Assembly (NCBI GenBank): GCA_934247875.1
Contig: CAKQJZ010000001.1
Location: forward strand, 1 to 64,000
DNA: 64,000 nucleotides
DNA from: an uncultured Spirochaetales bacterium
GTDB taxonomy: Bacteria; Spirochaetota; Spirochaetia; Sphaerochaetales; Sphaerochaetaceae
Direction of reading: 5' to 3'
The position numbers and the translations under genes are program-made. Of this stretch, positions 52,396 to 61,554 are shown piece after piece (position 1 is the stretch's first letter; the number at the start of each line of letters is the position of its first letter). The notes under the pieces were generated by a model. The model was not told the DNA's origin, searched no databases, and saw nothing but the letters and a program-made list of their open reading frames with translations.

Positions 52396-53058
52396 ATGAT
52401 TTACATAGTTGAAGATGATCCAGGAATCAGAAAGTTATTATCTGTAGCGCTTGAAGGCAATGGCTATGAGACAAAGTCATTTGAAGATGGTGAGAATGTT
52501 GCAGCTGAGGCAAAGAAAGATAAGCCTGAGTTAATGCTTTTGGATATAATGCTTCCTAAAAAAGATGGACTTGAGATTCTATCTGAAATCAGGGGAGATA
52601 GCTCCACTTCATCTATCCCTGTAATCATGGTTACTGCTAAAGACAGCGAATATGATAAGGTCATCGGCTTTGAAAAGGGCGCAGATGACTATATATCAAA
52701 GCCGTTTTCAATGCTTGAGCTCTTAAGCCGCGTTAAGGCTGTGCTGCGTCGCTCCCTTAAAGCTTCAGATTCTTTCGTTTGCGGCGATATAACACTCTCA
52801 GAATCTGAGCATGTTGTGAAAGTCAAAGGCGAAGAGGTTGCATTGACGCTCAAGGAATTTGATCTTCTGAAGCATCTTATGGAAAACAGAGGGTGCGTTC
52901 TAAGCCGCGATACGCTTTTATCTACTGTCTGGGGATATGAATACCCTGGAGAGACTCGTACTGTCGATGTTCATATCAGGCACCTGAGAGAGAAGCTCGG
53001 GGAAAGCGGTAATGTAATTGAGACAATCAAAGGCGTAGGTTACAAAATCAAGGAATGA
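52396..53058 (+). CDS. phoB: phosphate response regulator (PhoB/PhoP-like, OmpR family)
   Basis: A 220-residue response regulator. The receiver domain has acidic pair E6-D7-D8, phospho-acceptor D50 in LLDIMLPKKDG, T in VTAKDS and K in SKPFS. The C-terminal OmpR-type winged helix (about residues 125-220) ends DVHIRHLREKLGESGNVIET followed by IKGVGYKI. Operon position with pst-phoU-phoR supports the Pho role; it is the likely ligand of the TTAACA repeats upstream of pstS. Confidence 0.93.
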   Translation: MIYIVEDDPGIRKLLSVALEGNGYETKSFEDGENVAAEAKKDKPELMLLDIMLPKKDGLEILSEIRGDSSTSSIPVIMVTAKDSEYDKVIGFEKGADDYISKPFSMLELLSRVKAVLRRSLKASDSFVCGDITLSESEHVVKVKGEEVALTLKEFDLLKHLMENRGCVLSRDTLLSTVWGYEYPGETRTVDVHIRHLREKLGESGNVIETIKGVGYKIKE

Positions 53059-53059
53059 A

Positions 53060-54706
53060 ATGAAAAAGAAGATTCTATTCTCGATACTTCTTTCTGTCTT
53101 TGTAGTTACAATACTCTCGATTTCGATATCGCTTGGAGTGTTTTACAAAGAGTACCAGAAGCGTCTCTTTAATGATATGGATGTTGAATTGAAGTATCTC
53201 TCTTCAGCATTCAAAGAATCAGATTTCACATATAGTGATATCCCAGAAATTGAAAACAGACGTGTTACAATCATAAAAGATGATGGCACTGTCATATTCG
53301 ATACGCTCACAAATAGCGAAACAGCAGAGAACCATCTATCACGACCTGAAGTCAGAGATGCGCTCTCTTATGGCGCAGGTCACTCAATAAGAGAGAGTGG
53401 CACTATCGGCTATAAGATGATGTACTCAGCTCTCTTTGTAACGCCAGGCTATGTGCTTCGTCTCTCGTCTCCATATGCTTCTTTGTTTTATTTCATAATC
53501 TCAGTAATGAGACCAATGGCATTTTTGCTTCTTATAGTTATCAGTGCTGCAATATTATTGGCTTTCTCGCTTTCTTCTAAGCTGACTCAGCCAATAAATA
53601 ATCTTGATCTGGACTCTCCTGAGGATGCAGATGCGTATGAAGAGCTTTCTCCGCTTCTATTGAAGCTTAAGAAGCAGAAGGCGCAGATAACGCTGCAGAT
53701 TGAAGAAGCAAACAGAAGAGCTAAAGAGTTCAAAGCCATTATAGATAACATGAGAGAGGGCATTGCTATCATCGATAGCCATCAGAATATTCTGGCTTCA
53801 AATAATGCGATAGTGAATCTCATAGGCTCCAGAGCTATAAAGGAAGGAGACTCTGTTCTAGCTCTTAATCGTTCTTCGCTCTTTTCTGAACTAGTTTCAA
53901 AAACACTTAAAGGTGAAGAGTGCAATGCGCTTATAACTGAGAAAGGCAGAACTATTGAAGTCTCTTTATCTCCTGTAAGAAACAGCGGGGCTGTTATTCT
54001 TGCACTAGATGTAACAGAAAAAGAGGAACGTGAAAGACTCAGACGCGAATTCACTGCTAATGTATCACATGAGCTCAAGACGCCGCTTACTGTAATCTCT
54101 GGGTTTGCTGAGATAATGAAAGATACAGATCTTCCTCCAGAGAGAATCAAAGATTACTCTGCTGATATCTATAAAGAATCAAGACGCCTTATAAATCTTG
54201 TATATGACATAATAAGACTCAGTGAGATTGATGAGATGAAGAGAGGACAGGATGAGGATGTAATGCTTTCTTCTATTGTCGCAGATAATGAATCCCTTCT
54301 TAAGAGCAAGATGGAAGAGAAGAACATCACGCTTATAAAGGAAATACATGATGAGAAGGCTATAAAAGGCTCACATCTGCTTCTCAATGAGCTTGTATAT
54401 AACTTAATGGAGAATGCTATCAGATATAACAAGGCAAATGGCTGGATCAGGATTGGTATTTCTACAGCTGATAAAGCGCTGAAGTTCTCTATTGAAGACA
54501 GTGGCATAGGAATACCAGAAGAGGATCAGACAAGAGTCTTTGAGCGCTTCTATAGAGTCGACAAAGCCAGAAGCAGGGAAACTGGAGGCACTGGCCTTGG
54601 GCTATCTATCGTGCGTCATGCAGCGCTATATCATAATGCAAAGCTTACACTTAAGAGCAAGCTTGGAAGTGGTACTTTAATTGAACTTTCTTTTCCGCTT
54701 TTATAG
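53060..54706 (+). CDS. phoR: phosphate sensor histidine kinase PhoR
   Basis: A 548-residue membrane kinase. Transmembrane helices at about residues 5-26 and 145-172 flank a periplasmic domain of about 115 residues, larger than in E. coli PhoR and more like the Bacillus type. A PAS-like domain follows (about 215-320), then the dimerisation/phospho-acceptor box HELKTPLT with H337, N box LMENAIRYN, G1 DSGIGIPEED, F box and G2 GGTGLGLSI. It starts one base after the phoB stop. Confidence 0.94.
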   Translation: MKKKILFSILLSVFVVTILSISISLGVFYKEYQKRLFNDMDVELKYLSSAFKESDFTYSDIPEIENRRVTIIKDDGTVIFDTLTNSETAENHLSRPEVRDALSYGAGHSIRESGTIGYKMMYSALFVTPGYVLRLSSPYASLFYFIISVMRPMAFLLLIVISAAILLAFSLSSKLTQPINNLDLDSPEDADAYEELSPLLLKLKKQKAQITLQIEEANRRAKEFKAIIDNMREGIAIIDSHQNILASNNAIVNLIGSRAIKEGDSVLALNRSSLFSELVSKTLKGEECNALITEKGRTIEVSLSPVRNSGAVILALDVTEKEERERLRREFTANVSHELKTPLTVISGFAEIMKDTDLPPERIKDYSADIYKESRRLINLVYDIIRLSEIDEMKRGQDEDVMLSSIVADNESLLKSKMEEKNITLIKEIHDEKAIKGSHLLLNELVYNLMENAIRYNKANGWIRIGISTADKALKFSIEDSGIGIPEEDQTRVFERFYRVDKARSRETGGTGLGLSIVRHAALYHNAKLTLKSKLGSGTLIELSFPLL

Positions 54707-54732
54707 ACGACAGAGTTCATAAGAATTATCAT
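54704..54732 (+). promoter_or_regulatory. candidate promoter of dlgD, possibly leaderless
   Basis: TAGACG (54704-54709), 17 bases and TATCAT (54727-54732) end six bases before the ATG at 54739. A minimal GGA at 54733-54735 is the only ribosome-site-like element. Confidence 0.4.
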
Positions 54733-54738
54733 GGACAC

Positions 54739-55740
54739 ATGAGAATTCAATATAAAGAACTGGAAAGCATTTTCAAGGAAAAGCTTATTAAATATGGAGT
54801 AGCTGATGAAAAAGCAGCTACTATGGCAAAGATTTTTGCAGATAACACGCTCGACGGTGTCTACTCTCATGGCATTTTGCGTTTTCCACGCCTGATTGGC
54901 AATATAAAAGATGGATACATAGACGTAAAAGCAGAGCCTACGCTTGAGTTTTCACTACCATCCTTTGAACGCTGGAATGGCCACAATGGACTTGGTGTGA
55001 CCAATGCAATCAAGATGAGTGAGCGTGCAATGGATCTTGCAGCAAAGACTGGTGTTGCTGCTGTTGCAATCAAAGATACAAATCATTGGATGCGCGGCGG
55101 CACATATGGCTGGATGTGCGCAGATAAAGGCTTTGCATCAATAATGATGACAAATACTACTCCTAATATGGCGCCTTGGGGTGGCAAAGACAATAGAGTA
55201 GGCAATAATCCATTGGTTATCGCAATTCCAAGAGAAAACGGTGAGCACATCGTTGTAGATATGGCTATGAGCCAATTCTCATATGGAAAGCTAAGCACAT
55301 ATGCCGACAGAGGGGAGATGCTCCCTATTGATGGTGGCTGGGATAATGAAGGAAACCTCACAAAAGATCCTATGAAGATTGCAGAAAGCAGAAGAATACT
55401 TCCAACTGGATATTGGAAAGGCTCTTCTCTTTCTATTGCAATCGATATGCTCGCAACCTCCCTTTCCATGGGAAATGATACAAGAGAAGTTGGCAATAAG
55501 CCTGTAGAGCTTGGGCTTTCACAGCTCTTCATTGTCATAGACCTAGATAAAGTCACAGATAAAGCGTGGAAAGAGAATATGATTGACAGTGCGCTTCAAT
55601 ATATTGAGTCAAGTGAGGCTATTGATCCAAAACACTCTGTGCGATACCCAGGAAAGGGCTCTCTGATGAAGAGAGAAGAGCAGATGCAGAACGGAATCGA
55701 AATAACAGAACAATCACTCAAAGCTATAGAGGTGTTATGA
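54739..55740 (+). CDS. dlgD: 2,3-diketo-L-gulonate reductase (3-dehydro-L-gulonate 2-dehydrogenase)
   Basis: A 333-residue NADH-dependent dehydrogenase of the malate/lactate dehydrogenase-2 family, DlgD/YiaK branch. It closely follows E. coli YiaK in memory: GVYSHGILRFPRLI with the catalytic His (about residue 44), KDTNHWMRGGTYGW, NMAPWGGKDNRVGNNPLVIA, VDMAMSQFSYG and RRILPTGYWKGSSLSI. It reduces 2,3-diketogulonate in ascorbate/uronate-type sugar-acid catabolism, which fits the pectin genes 2-5 kb downstream. Its stop overlaps the start of a 41-residue ORF. Confidence 0.9.
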   Translation: MRIQYKELESIFKEKLIKYGVADEKAATMAKIFADNTLDGVYSHGILRFPRLIGNIKDGYIDVKAEPTLEFSLPSFERWNGHNGLGVTNAIKMSERAMDLAAKTGVAAVAIKDTNHWMRGGTYGWMCADKGFASIMMTNTTPNMAPWGGKDNRVGNNPLVIAIPRENGEHIVVDMAMSQFSYGKLSTYADRGEMLPIDGGWDNEGNLTKDPMKIAESRRILPTGYWKGSSLSIAIDMLATSLSMGNDTREVGNKPVELGLSQLFIVIDLDKVTDKAWKENMIDSALQYIESSEAIDPKHSVRYPGKGSLMKREEQMQNGIEITEQSLKAIEVL

Positions 55741-55862
55741 TGGATATTATCACATATTTGCTTATTGGCGGCTTAGTGCTGCTTTCAGTCTGTTCTATCT
55801 TGATGAGAGTCATGGAGAATAAGAAGAAGGAAAAGAAAGAAGGAGAGAAAAAAGAAGAATAG
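55737..55862 (+). CDS. 41-residue single-pass membrane protein
   Basis: A short reading frame starting ATGATG overlaps the dlgD stop codon by four bases. It encodes one hydrophobic helix (ITYLLIGGLVLLSVCSILM, about residues 5-23) and a highly charged Lys/Glu tail of about 18 residues. The hydrophobic-plus-charged design and overlap argue that it is translated, coupled to dlgD. It ends 48 bases before ftsH, a membrane protease regulated in other bacteria by small membrane proteins; a link is speculative. Confidence 0.55.
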   Translation: MMDIITYLLIGGLVLLSVCSILMRVMENKKKEKKEGEKKEE

Positions 55863-55910
55863 CTTTGCTTCTCTCTTTATTCTGATTATCTTTTGTAAAT
55901 CGGAGGGTTT

Positions 55911-57752
55911 ATGGAAAAGAAAGAGAATAACAACAAGACGCCGATTATTACTTTTTATATCATAGCGCTAGTTGTATTGATGCTTATAAATTCAGTTCTG
56001 ACTCCTTGGTTTGCATCGCGTCAGGTGCGTCAGGTAGATTATGGCACATTCATAACCATGACTGAAAATGGTGAAGTTGGCTCTGTTGAAATCAGAGATA
56101 CAGAGAATTGCATCCTTTTTACAAATAAAGATAAAACACAAATCTATAAAGTAGGTATGGTATCAGATCCGGATCTGACAAATAGACTTTATAAAGCTGA
56201 TGTCAATTTCTATGGAGAGATTGTTGAGCAGCAAAGCCCAATAGTAGCATTCCTGCTTTCCTGGATTCTGCCTGTGCTTATCTTTATTCTTCTAGGCAAT
56301 TTCCTTTCAAAGAGAATAATGAAGAATGCTGGCGGCAAAAACAGCATGATCTTCGGAGGTGGCAATAGCGGGGCTAAGGTCTATGTACCAAGCGAGGAAG
56401 GAAAGATCAAGTTCTCAGATGTCGCTGGTGAAGATGAGGCTAAAGAGAGCTTATCTGAGATAGTCAATTTCCTTCATAATCCAACTAAATACAAGGAGAT
56501 TGGAGCAAAGATGCCTAAAGGCATTCTGCTTGTAGGACCTCCAGGAACAGGTAAGACAATGCTTGCAAAAGCAGTTGCAGGAGAGGCTAATGTACCATTC
56601 TTCTCAATCTCTGGTTCAGAGTTTGTTGAGATGTTTGTTGGAATGGGTGCATCGAAGGTAAGAGATCTCTTCTCTCAAGCTAAAGAGAAAGCACCTTGTA
56701 TCGTGTTCATCGATGAGATTGATGCTATTGGCACAAAGCGTTCAGGTGGGCAGTTCAGCGGAAACGATGAGAGAGAGCAGACTCTCAATCAGCTTCTAAC
56801 TGAGATGGATGGCTTTGAAGGTAATACTGGAGTTATTATTCTTGCAGCTACTAACAGGCCAGAGTCTCTAGATCCTGCGCTTACTCGTCCAGGTCGTTTT
56901 GACCGCAGAGTCCCTGTTGAGCTTCCTGATCTTCTTGGACGTGAGGCTATTCTCCGCGTTCATGCTGCTAAGATCAAGACAGATGGCAATATCGATTACT
57001 CTAAGATTGCTAGAATGGCATCTGGTGCATCTGGCGCAGAGCTTGCAAACATTGTAAATGAAGCAGCGCTCAGAGCTGTTAGAGATGGCAGAATGCTTGT
57101 TTCTGAAGCCGATATGGAGGAATCCATTGAAGTTGTAATCGCAGGTTATCAGAAGAAGAATGCAATCATGTCAGATAGTGAGAAGAAAATCGTCTCTTAC
57201 CATGAAGTCGGGCATGCTATGGTTGCTGCGCTTCAGACTCATTCAGCTCCTGTACAGAAGATTACAATAGTTCCAAGAACATCTGGTGCACTTGGATACA
57301 CAATGCAGGTAGAAGAGGGTAACCACTACTTATACACAAAGACAGAGCTTGAGAATAAGATTGCAACAATCACAGGCGGAAGAGCTGCTGAAGAGCTTGT
57401 ATTCGGCTCAATAACTACAGGTGCTTCAAACGATATTGAGCAGGCTACTAAGATTGCACGTGCTATGATTACTCAGTATGGCATGACAGATGAGTTTGGA
57501 TTTGTTGAGCTTGAGAGAGTAAACAATCAGTACTTAGGCGGAGATAGTGAGTCAACATGCTCTCCAGAGACCAGAGCGCTTATTGACAAGAAAGTCAAAG
57601 AGATTATCGATGCTCAATACAAGAAAGCGCTTCAGCTTTTAAAAGACAATCGTGATAAGCTTGATGAAGCTAGCGAATATCTATATACAAAAGAGACAAT
57701 CACTGGCGACGAGTTCATGGCTATCATGAATAAGAAGAAGCTTCTTGGTTAA
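55911..57752 (+). CDS. ftsH: ATP-dependent zinc metalloprotease FtsH
   Basis: A 613-residue membrane AAA+ protease. Two transmembrane helices (about residues 11-32 and 118-140) flank the periplasmic domain. Walker A is GPPGTGKT (about 205-212), Walker [10 protein letters not shown], the second region of homology [20 protein letters not shown], and the zinc site HEVGH (about 424-428). It degrades membrane and short-lived cytosolic proteins. A CGGAGG ribosome site precedes the ATG. Confidence 0.98.
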   Translation: MEKKENNNKTPIITFYIIALVVLMLINSVLTPWFASRQVRQVDYGTFITMTENGEVGSVEIRDTENCILFTNKDKTQIYKVGMVSDPDLTNRLYKADVNFYGEIVEQQSPIVAFLLSWILPVLIFILLGNFLSKRIMKNAGGKNSMIFGGGNSGAKVYVPSEEGKIKFSDVAGEDEAKESLSEIVNFLHNPTKYKEIGAKMPKGILLVGPPGTGKTMLAKAVAGEANVPFFSISGSEFVEMFVGMGASKVRDLFSQAKEKAPCIVFIDEIDAIGTKRSGGQFSGNDEREQTLNQLLTEMDGFEGNTGVIILAATNRPESLDPALTRPGRFDRRVPVELPDLLGREAILRVHAAKIKTDGNIDYSKIARMASGASGAELANIVNEAALRAVRDGRMLVSEADMEESIEVVIAGYQKKNAIMSDSEKKIVSYHEVGHAMVAALQTHSAPVQKITIVPRTSGALGYTMQVEEGNHYLYTKTELENKIATITGGRAAEELVFGSITTGASNDIEQATKIARAMITQYGMTDEFGFVELERVNNQYLGGDSESTCSPETRALIDKKVKEIIDAQYKKALQLLKDNRDKLDEASEYLYTKETITGDEFMAIMNKKKLLG

Positions 57753-57759
57753 AAGAATA

Positions 57760-57781
57760 GGGTGGCGATGCCACCCTTTCT
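57760..57781. terminator. bidirectional terminator between ftsH and the GH28 gene
   Basis: GGGTGGC (57760-57766), loop GAT, GCCACCC (57770-57776), then TTTCTTT on the plus strand; on the minus strand the stem is followed by TATTCTTTT. Confidence 0.85.
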
Positions 57782-59107
57782 TTATACATCCATCATCACT
57801 GGATCAACATTGACTTTTACATTCTTCAGTCTGATATCAGCATTCTTTACTCTGATTCCTCTGTAGTCTGTATCAGGAATCCCTCTATACATCTCTACTT
57901 CGAGATTCTCTTCTCTGTTCTCAACTACATCTATCTCTGAATCCTCAATGAGTACATTCTCAATTGGAGCTTCGGGAAGGCCTGCAATGAAGCCTGCTGA
58001 TGCTTTTGAGCGTTTAGCTTTGATGCCTCTGATTACGATGTCGTGGATTCTTGGAGTCATCTTATCTATAGGCTGCTTTTCTAAGCTATATAGATTCTTA
58101 TCATCAGAACCCCATTTGTAATACATATTGATAGTGATAGGGGAGATGACATCCTCAACTAAGATATTCTCAATGAGTATGTCGTGTATATCGCCACCGC
58201 GTCCACGTCTTGTCTTGATTCTGATGCCTCTATCTGTGCCTAAGAACTTGCAATCTCTGACTGTGATATGATGCATGCCTGCAGCTGTCTCACTGCCAAT
58301 TACAAAGCCGCCATGTGCCTGCTTTACAGTTGAGTTCAGAATAGTTATATTGCTGCAAGGAATTCCGATATCTACACCGCCTTCGCCGCTTCCGCTCTTA
58401 AGCGCGATACCATCATCTCCAACGTCAACGTAGCAGCCGTCTACTGTTACTTCTCTGCATGACTCAATATCCATACCATCTGTATTAGGTGTTACATAGG
58501 GATTGACGATCGTCATATTCCTGAAAGTCAGATTTTCGCTATATACAGGATGTAAAGTCCAGAATGGGCTATTTGTCAGCGTAAGACCATCAATTGTCAC
58601 ATCCTTGCTCTTCCAGATCTGCAATAGAGGAGGGCGCAGGAACTGTGTCTGCCTGCCACCGCCTCCGCCTGGCTGTGACATATAGTCAGGGTTCAGCGCT
58701 GCGAATTTCTTTTCAACGTCTGTCTCTGGAGATGGCTGATCAGCTCTTCTGTCGTAGATGTAATCCCACCATTTCTTGCCGTTTCCATTGAGTATTCCCT
58801 TTCCTTTGATCTCAATGTCTTCGCTATTTCTTATAAGAAACAGCGGATGCATTGCAAAGCAATCTACGCCTTCCCATCTTGTTTCTACAGGTGGATAGAT
58901 TAAAAAGTCATCTATGAATGATAGTGTTGCACCATCAGCAAATAGAAGTCTTGTCTTAGATGGGATGTCGAGAGGCCCTGTCTTATAAGTTCCCTCTGAA
59001 ATATAGAGAGCATCAACACCAGCTGTTGTGTTCAGCGCTCTTTGAAGTGCGTCGCTATCGTTATGGCTTCCGTCTCCAATTGCACCAAATGTCTTTATAT
59101 CTATCAT
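57782..59107 (-). CDS. glycoside hydrolase family 28 (polygalacturonase-type)
   Basis: A 441-residue right-handed beta-helix enzyme. The four GH28 signatures are present: NTDG in TPNTDGMDIESC, DD in DVGDDGIALKSG, a GHG variant as AHGGFVIGSE, and RIK in DRGIRIKTRRGRGG. The N-terminal ININ-like start DIKTFGAIGDGSHNDSDALQ is typical. No signal peptide is seen, so it probably acts in the cytosol on imported galacturonide oligomers, in line with the adjacent ABC permeases and GH105. The GHG to HGG change merits a check. It overlaps the GH105 gene by four bases. Confidence 0.92.
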   Translation of the reverse strand: MIDIKTFGAIGDGSHNDSDALQRALNTTAGVDALYISEGTYKTGPLDIPSKTRLLFADGATLSFIDDFLIYPPVETRWEGVDCFAMHPLFLIRNSEDIEIKGKGILNGNGKKWWDYIYDRRADQPSPETDVEKKFAALNPDYMSQPGGGGGRQTQFLRPPLLQIWKSKDVTIDGLTLTNSPFWTLHPVYSENLTFRNMTIVNPYVTPNTDGMDIESCREVTVDGCYVDVGDDGIALKSGSGEGGVDIGIPCSNITILNSTVKQAHGGFVIGSETAAGMHHITVRDCKFLGTDRGIRIKTRRGRGGDIHDILIENILVEDVISPITINMYYKWGSDDKNLYSLEKQPIDKMTPRIHDIVIRGIKAKRSKASAGFIAGLPEAPIENVLIEDSEIDVVENREENLEVEMYRGIPDTDYRGIRVKNADIRLKNVKVNVDPVMMDV

Positions 59108-60231
59108 TTAAGCTTCTCCGGAACTTCAATCTCAAGGCATGCTAATAAGAATGGGCCAACACCTTGGAGGTTGTCAGTGACTATAGGCTCACGCTCTGTG
59201 TAGTACTCAAATGTTCCATCTCTGAATGGACACTCTGGATAGTATTTTCCAAGTCCTGCACCTCTGCAGATGTCATTGAGATGCAATAAGCCATTCTCAT
59301 CTTTAGATACTTTAAGATTTACTAAGCCGTTGTAGCCTTTCTCTGCAGCTTCTCTTAGCTTAATGTCCTTCATGTATCCCTTTCTATACATCTTAGCAAG
59401 GAAATATACGAACATAGATGAAGAAGAGGATTCAAGGTAGTTCTTGCCTGTCTTGCCTCTGTCCATAACCTGGTACCAGAGTCCGCTTTCGCTATCCTGA
59501 ACATTCATGATTGGAGCGACTAAAGAGGAAGCAAGCTTTATCATGCGATCTCTGTAATCTTTGTATTCTTCACTATCAGGAATGTAATCAAGCACATCAA
59601 CAAGTGCCATGACATACCATCCCATTGCGCGGCCCCAGACGCACTTTGAAACGCCTGTCTCTTTATCTGCCCATGCCATAGCTTTGCTCTCGTCCCACGC
59701 ATGGCGGAGAAGGCCATTGTCATCGATTGCTGTATGCTTGTATATAAGCTCGAATTGATATACTAAGTCATCAAGGCATTTCTTCAAGTCGCCATAAAGA
59801 GAAGCGTAGCGAACATAGAATGAGCCCTGCATATAAAGTCCATCAAGCCACATCTGATTAGGGTAGATTTGCTTATGCCAGAATCCGCCAGATGGAGTTC
59901 TAGGCTGCTTCATGAGCTGAGAGTAGAAGAGATCGAGAAGGTCTTTGTATTTCTTGTCGCCTGTCTCTGCATAGAAGTCAAAGAAGACTTTGCCTGGGCT
60001 TATCTGATCCATGCTGAATTCATTGAGATCATAGCCTTTGATTGAGCCATCTTTTTCAAAGAATAGCTCGAATCTGTTTCTTACCCAGTCTTTGATGCTC
60101 TGGTCGTTGAATGCTTTTCCTACTTTATATAAGCACTCAAGGCCAAGTCCATTGACATAGTCATAGAAAGCTTTGTCTTCTGTGTACCACTTCTCAATTG
60201 AGTGCGCCATCTCTAGTGAAACGTATCTCAT
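59104..60231 (-). CDS. GH105 unsaturated rhamnogalacturonyl/glucuronyl hydrolase
   Basis: A 375-residue alpha/alpha-barrel enzyme. Blocks WLDGLYMQGSFYVRYASLY (about residues 129-147), HAWDESKAMAWADKETG and WGRAMGWYVMALVDVLDYIP (about 199-218) match the YteR/YesR family, which releases the unsaturated uronic acid left by pectate or rhamnogalacturonan lyases; the catalytic Asp is expected in the WLDGLYM or HAWDES block. It is cytosolic, with no signal peptide. The gene sits between the zinc dehydrogenase and GH28 in one operon and has a GGAGAAG ribosome site. Confidence 0.93.
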   Translation of the reverse strand: MRYVSLEMAHSIEKWYTEDKAFYDYVNGLGLECLYKVGKAFNDQSIKDWVRNRFELFFEKDGSIKGYDLNEFSMDQISPGKVFFDFYAETGDKKYKDLLDLFYSQLMKQPRTPSGGFWHKQIYPNQMWLDGLYMQGSFYVRYASLYGDLKKCLDDLVYQFELIYKHTAIDDNGLLRHAWDESKAMAWADKETGVSKCVWGRAMGWYVMALVDVLDYIPDSEEYKDYRDRMIKLASSLVAPIMNVQDSESGLWYQVMDRGKTGKNYLESSSSSMFVYFLAKMYRKGYMKDIKLREAAEKGYNGLVNLKVSKDENGLLHLNDICRGAGLGKYYPECPFRDGTFEYYTEREPIVTDNLQGVGPFLLACLEIEVPEKLK

Positions 60232-60240
60232 ATCTTCTCC

Positions 60241-61269
60241 TTATTTTGTGAAATCAAGAACGACTTTTAGCCAGCTAGCGCTGTTTTTATCAAGATCAGA
60301 AAATGCTGCAGCAGCTTCTTCATATGGATATACTTTAGTGATTATACCATCAAGAGATAGCTTTCCTTCTTTTATCTCATCTATAGTCTTGATGAAATCG
60401 CTCTTGAGTGCATTTCTTGATCCGAATATGTTGAGTTCTTTTTTCTGGATCATAGTGAAGTTGAAGTCTAGATTCTTCTTTCCAACACCAATAAGAACCA
60501 TTCTACCACCAAAGCAAACGCTATCTATAGCATTCTGGAATGTGCTAGGCAGTCCTACTGCTTCTACTGTTACATCAAAACCAGAGCTCCCTGTGATTCT
60601 ATCTACTTCGCTCTTTAGATTCTCATCAGAAGAGTTGACGATGAATTTATCAAAGCCGAAGCTCTTTGCGCCTTCAAGCTTCTCTTCTGAGATATCGCTT
60701 AGCCATACTTCTGCTCCAAGAGAGCGTGCATAGATTGCAGCAAGAAGCCCGATAGTGCCAGCTCCGATAACAAGGACTCTGTCTTCTGCTGTTACTTTAG
60801 CTCTGTCGATTCCATGTCGTCCAATACAGAAAGGCTCAACAGTTGCAAGTGTCTTTGCGCTAAGTCCTTTGCCGTCATATATTCTCTCAATAGGCATTAC
60901 TACATACTCGCTGAATGCTCCCTCTCTCTGTACTCCCATAGTCTGGTTGTCCATGCATGCATTTACATGGCCATGCTTACATGAATAGCATTTTTGACAA
61001 TTGAAATAAGGGTTGCATGTAACAATCATGCCTTTCTTTATTTTACAATCAGGATCTTTTGAGTTGACTTCGATTACCTCTGCAGAGAATTCATGACCAG
61101 GTGTCTGTGGATATTTGAAGTATGCAAAGCTACCTCTATATGAGCCTAAGTCACTTCCGCAAATGCCACCATAGAGCAGCTTTAACAGTGCTTCACCTTC
61201 TTTTGGCGCTACCATAGGTCTGTCAATAATCTCGACCTCTTTTGGGTTTTTGATAAGAATCGAATTCAT
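60241..61269 (-). CDS. zinc-dependent alcohol/polyol dehydrogenase (MDR family)
   Basis: A 342-residue medium-chain dehydrogenase. Catalytic zinc ligands are C37 (GGICGSDLG), the His in TPGHEFSAE and Glu downstream; the structural zinc Cys set is NCQKCYSCKHGHVNAC (about residues 90-105). NAD binding is VLVIGAGTIGLLAA. Homologues oxidise sugar alcohols, threonine or sugar acids such as L-galactonate; placement with GH105/GH28 suggests a uronate-derived substrate, as inference. It is the first gene of the operon, behind its own promoter and operator. Confidence 0.85.
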   Translation of the reverse strand: MNSILIKNPKEVEIIDRPMVAPKEGEALLKLLYGGICGSDLGSYRGSFAYFKYPQTPGHEFSAEVIEVNSKDPDCKIKKGMIVTCNPYFNCQKCYSCKHGHVNACMDNQTMGVQREGAFSEYVVMPIERIYDGKGLSAKTLATVEPFCIGRHGIDRAKVTAEDRVLVIGAGTIGLLAAIYARSLGAEVWLSDISEEKLEGAKSFGFDKFIVNSSDENLKSEVDRITGSSGFDVTVEAVGLPSTFQNAIDSVCFGGRMVLIGVGKKNLDFNFTMIQKKELNIFGSRNALKSDFIKTIDEIKEGKLSLDGIITKVYPYEEAAAAFSDLDKNSASWLKVVLDFTK

Positions 61270-61296
61270 TTCGTTTTCCTCTTTTATTTCAGTCTG

Positions 61297-61308
61297 TTGT
61301 ATACATCA
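61297..61308 (-). promoter_or_regulatory. GntR-type operator at the zinc dehydrogenase operon promoter
   Basis: On the minus strand this reads TGATGTATACAA, with palindromic core TGTATACA, just downstream of the -10 box where a bound repressor would block the start site. An exact copy in the opposite orientation lies at 61521-61532. Confidence 0.65.
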
Positions 61309-61309
61309 G

Positions 61310-61338
61310 ATTATCGGTTTTAGATTTCTAATTGTCAA
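61310..61338 (-). promoter_or_regulatory. promoter of the dehydrogenase-GH105-GH28 operon
   Basis: On the minus strand TTGACA (61338-61333), a 17-base spacer and GATAAT (61315-61310): 6/6 and 5/6 matches to consensus. Confidence 0.82.
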
Positions 61339-61503
61339 ACAAATAATCGTAAAATTTTCAAATTCTTTTTTATAATAAATGATAAATCATTAATTTATAA
61401 AAAAATAAATAGTCTAAAATGGTAGTAGAATATTATATGAAAATAGTAGAAATCAAATAGCATTTGATTATTTTAAAAAAATAAAAATTTTAAAAAATAT
61501 TTT

Positions 61504-61533
61504 TTGACAAATATAAAAAATGATGTATACAAT
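61504..61533 (+). promoter_or_regulatory. promoter of the gntR gene
   Basis: TTGACA (61504-61509), an 18-base spacer and TACAAT (61528-61533). The -10 box overlaps the operator copy at 61521-61532, implying autorepression. The 285-base divergent region 61270-61554 is otherwise very AT-rich with no other visible element. Confidence 0.75.
61521..61532 (+). promoter_or_regulatory. GntR-type operator overlapping the gntR promoter
   Basis: TGATGTATACAA matches 12 of 12 bases with the inverted copy at 61297-61308. TGTATACA-centred palindromes are typical sites of FadR-subfamily GntR regulators. Confidence 0.65.
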
Positions 61534-61554
61534 ATAGAAAACAGGGGAGTAATC

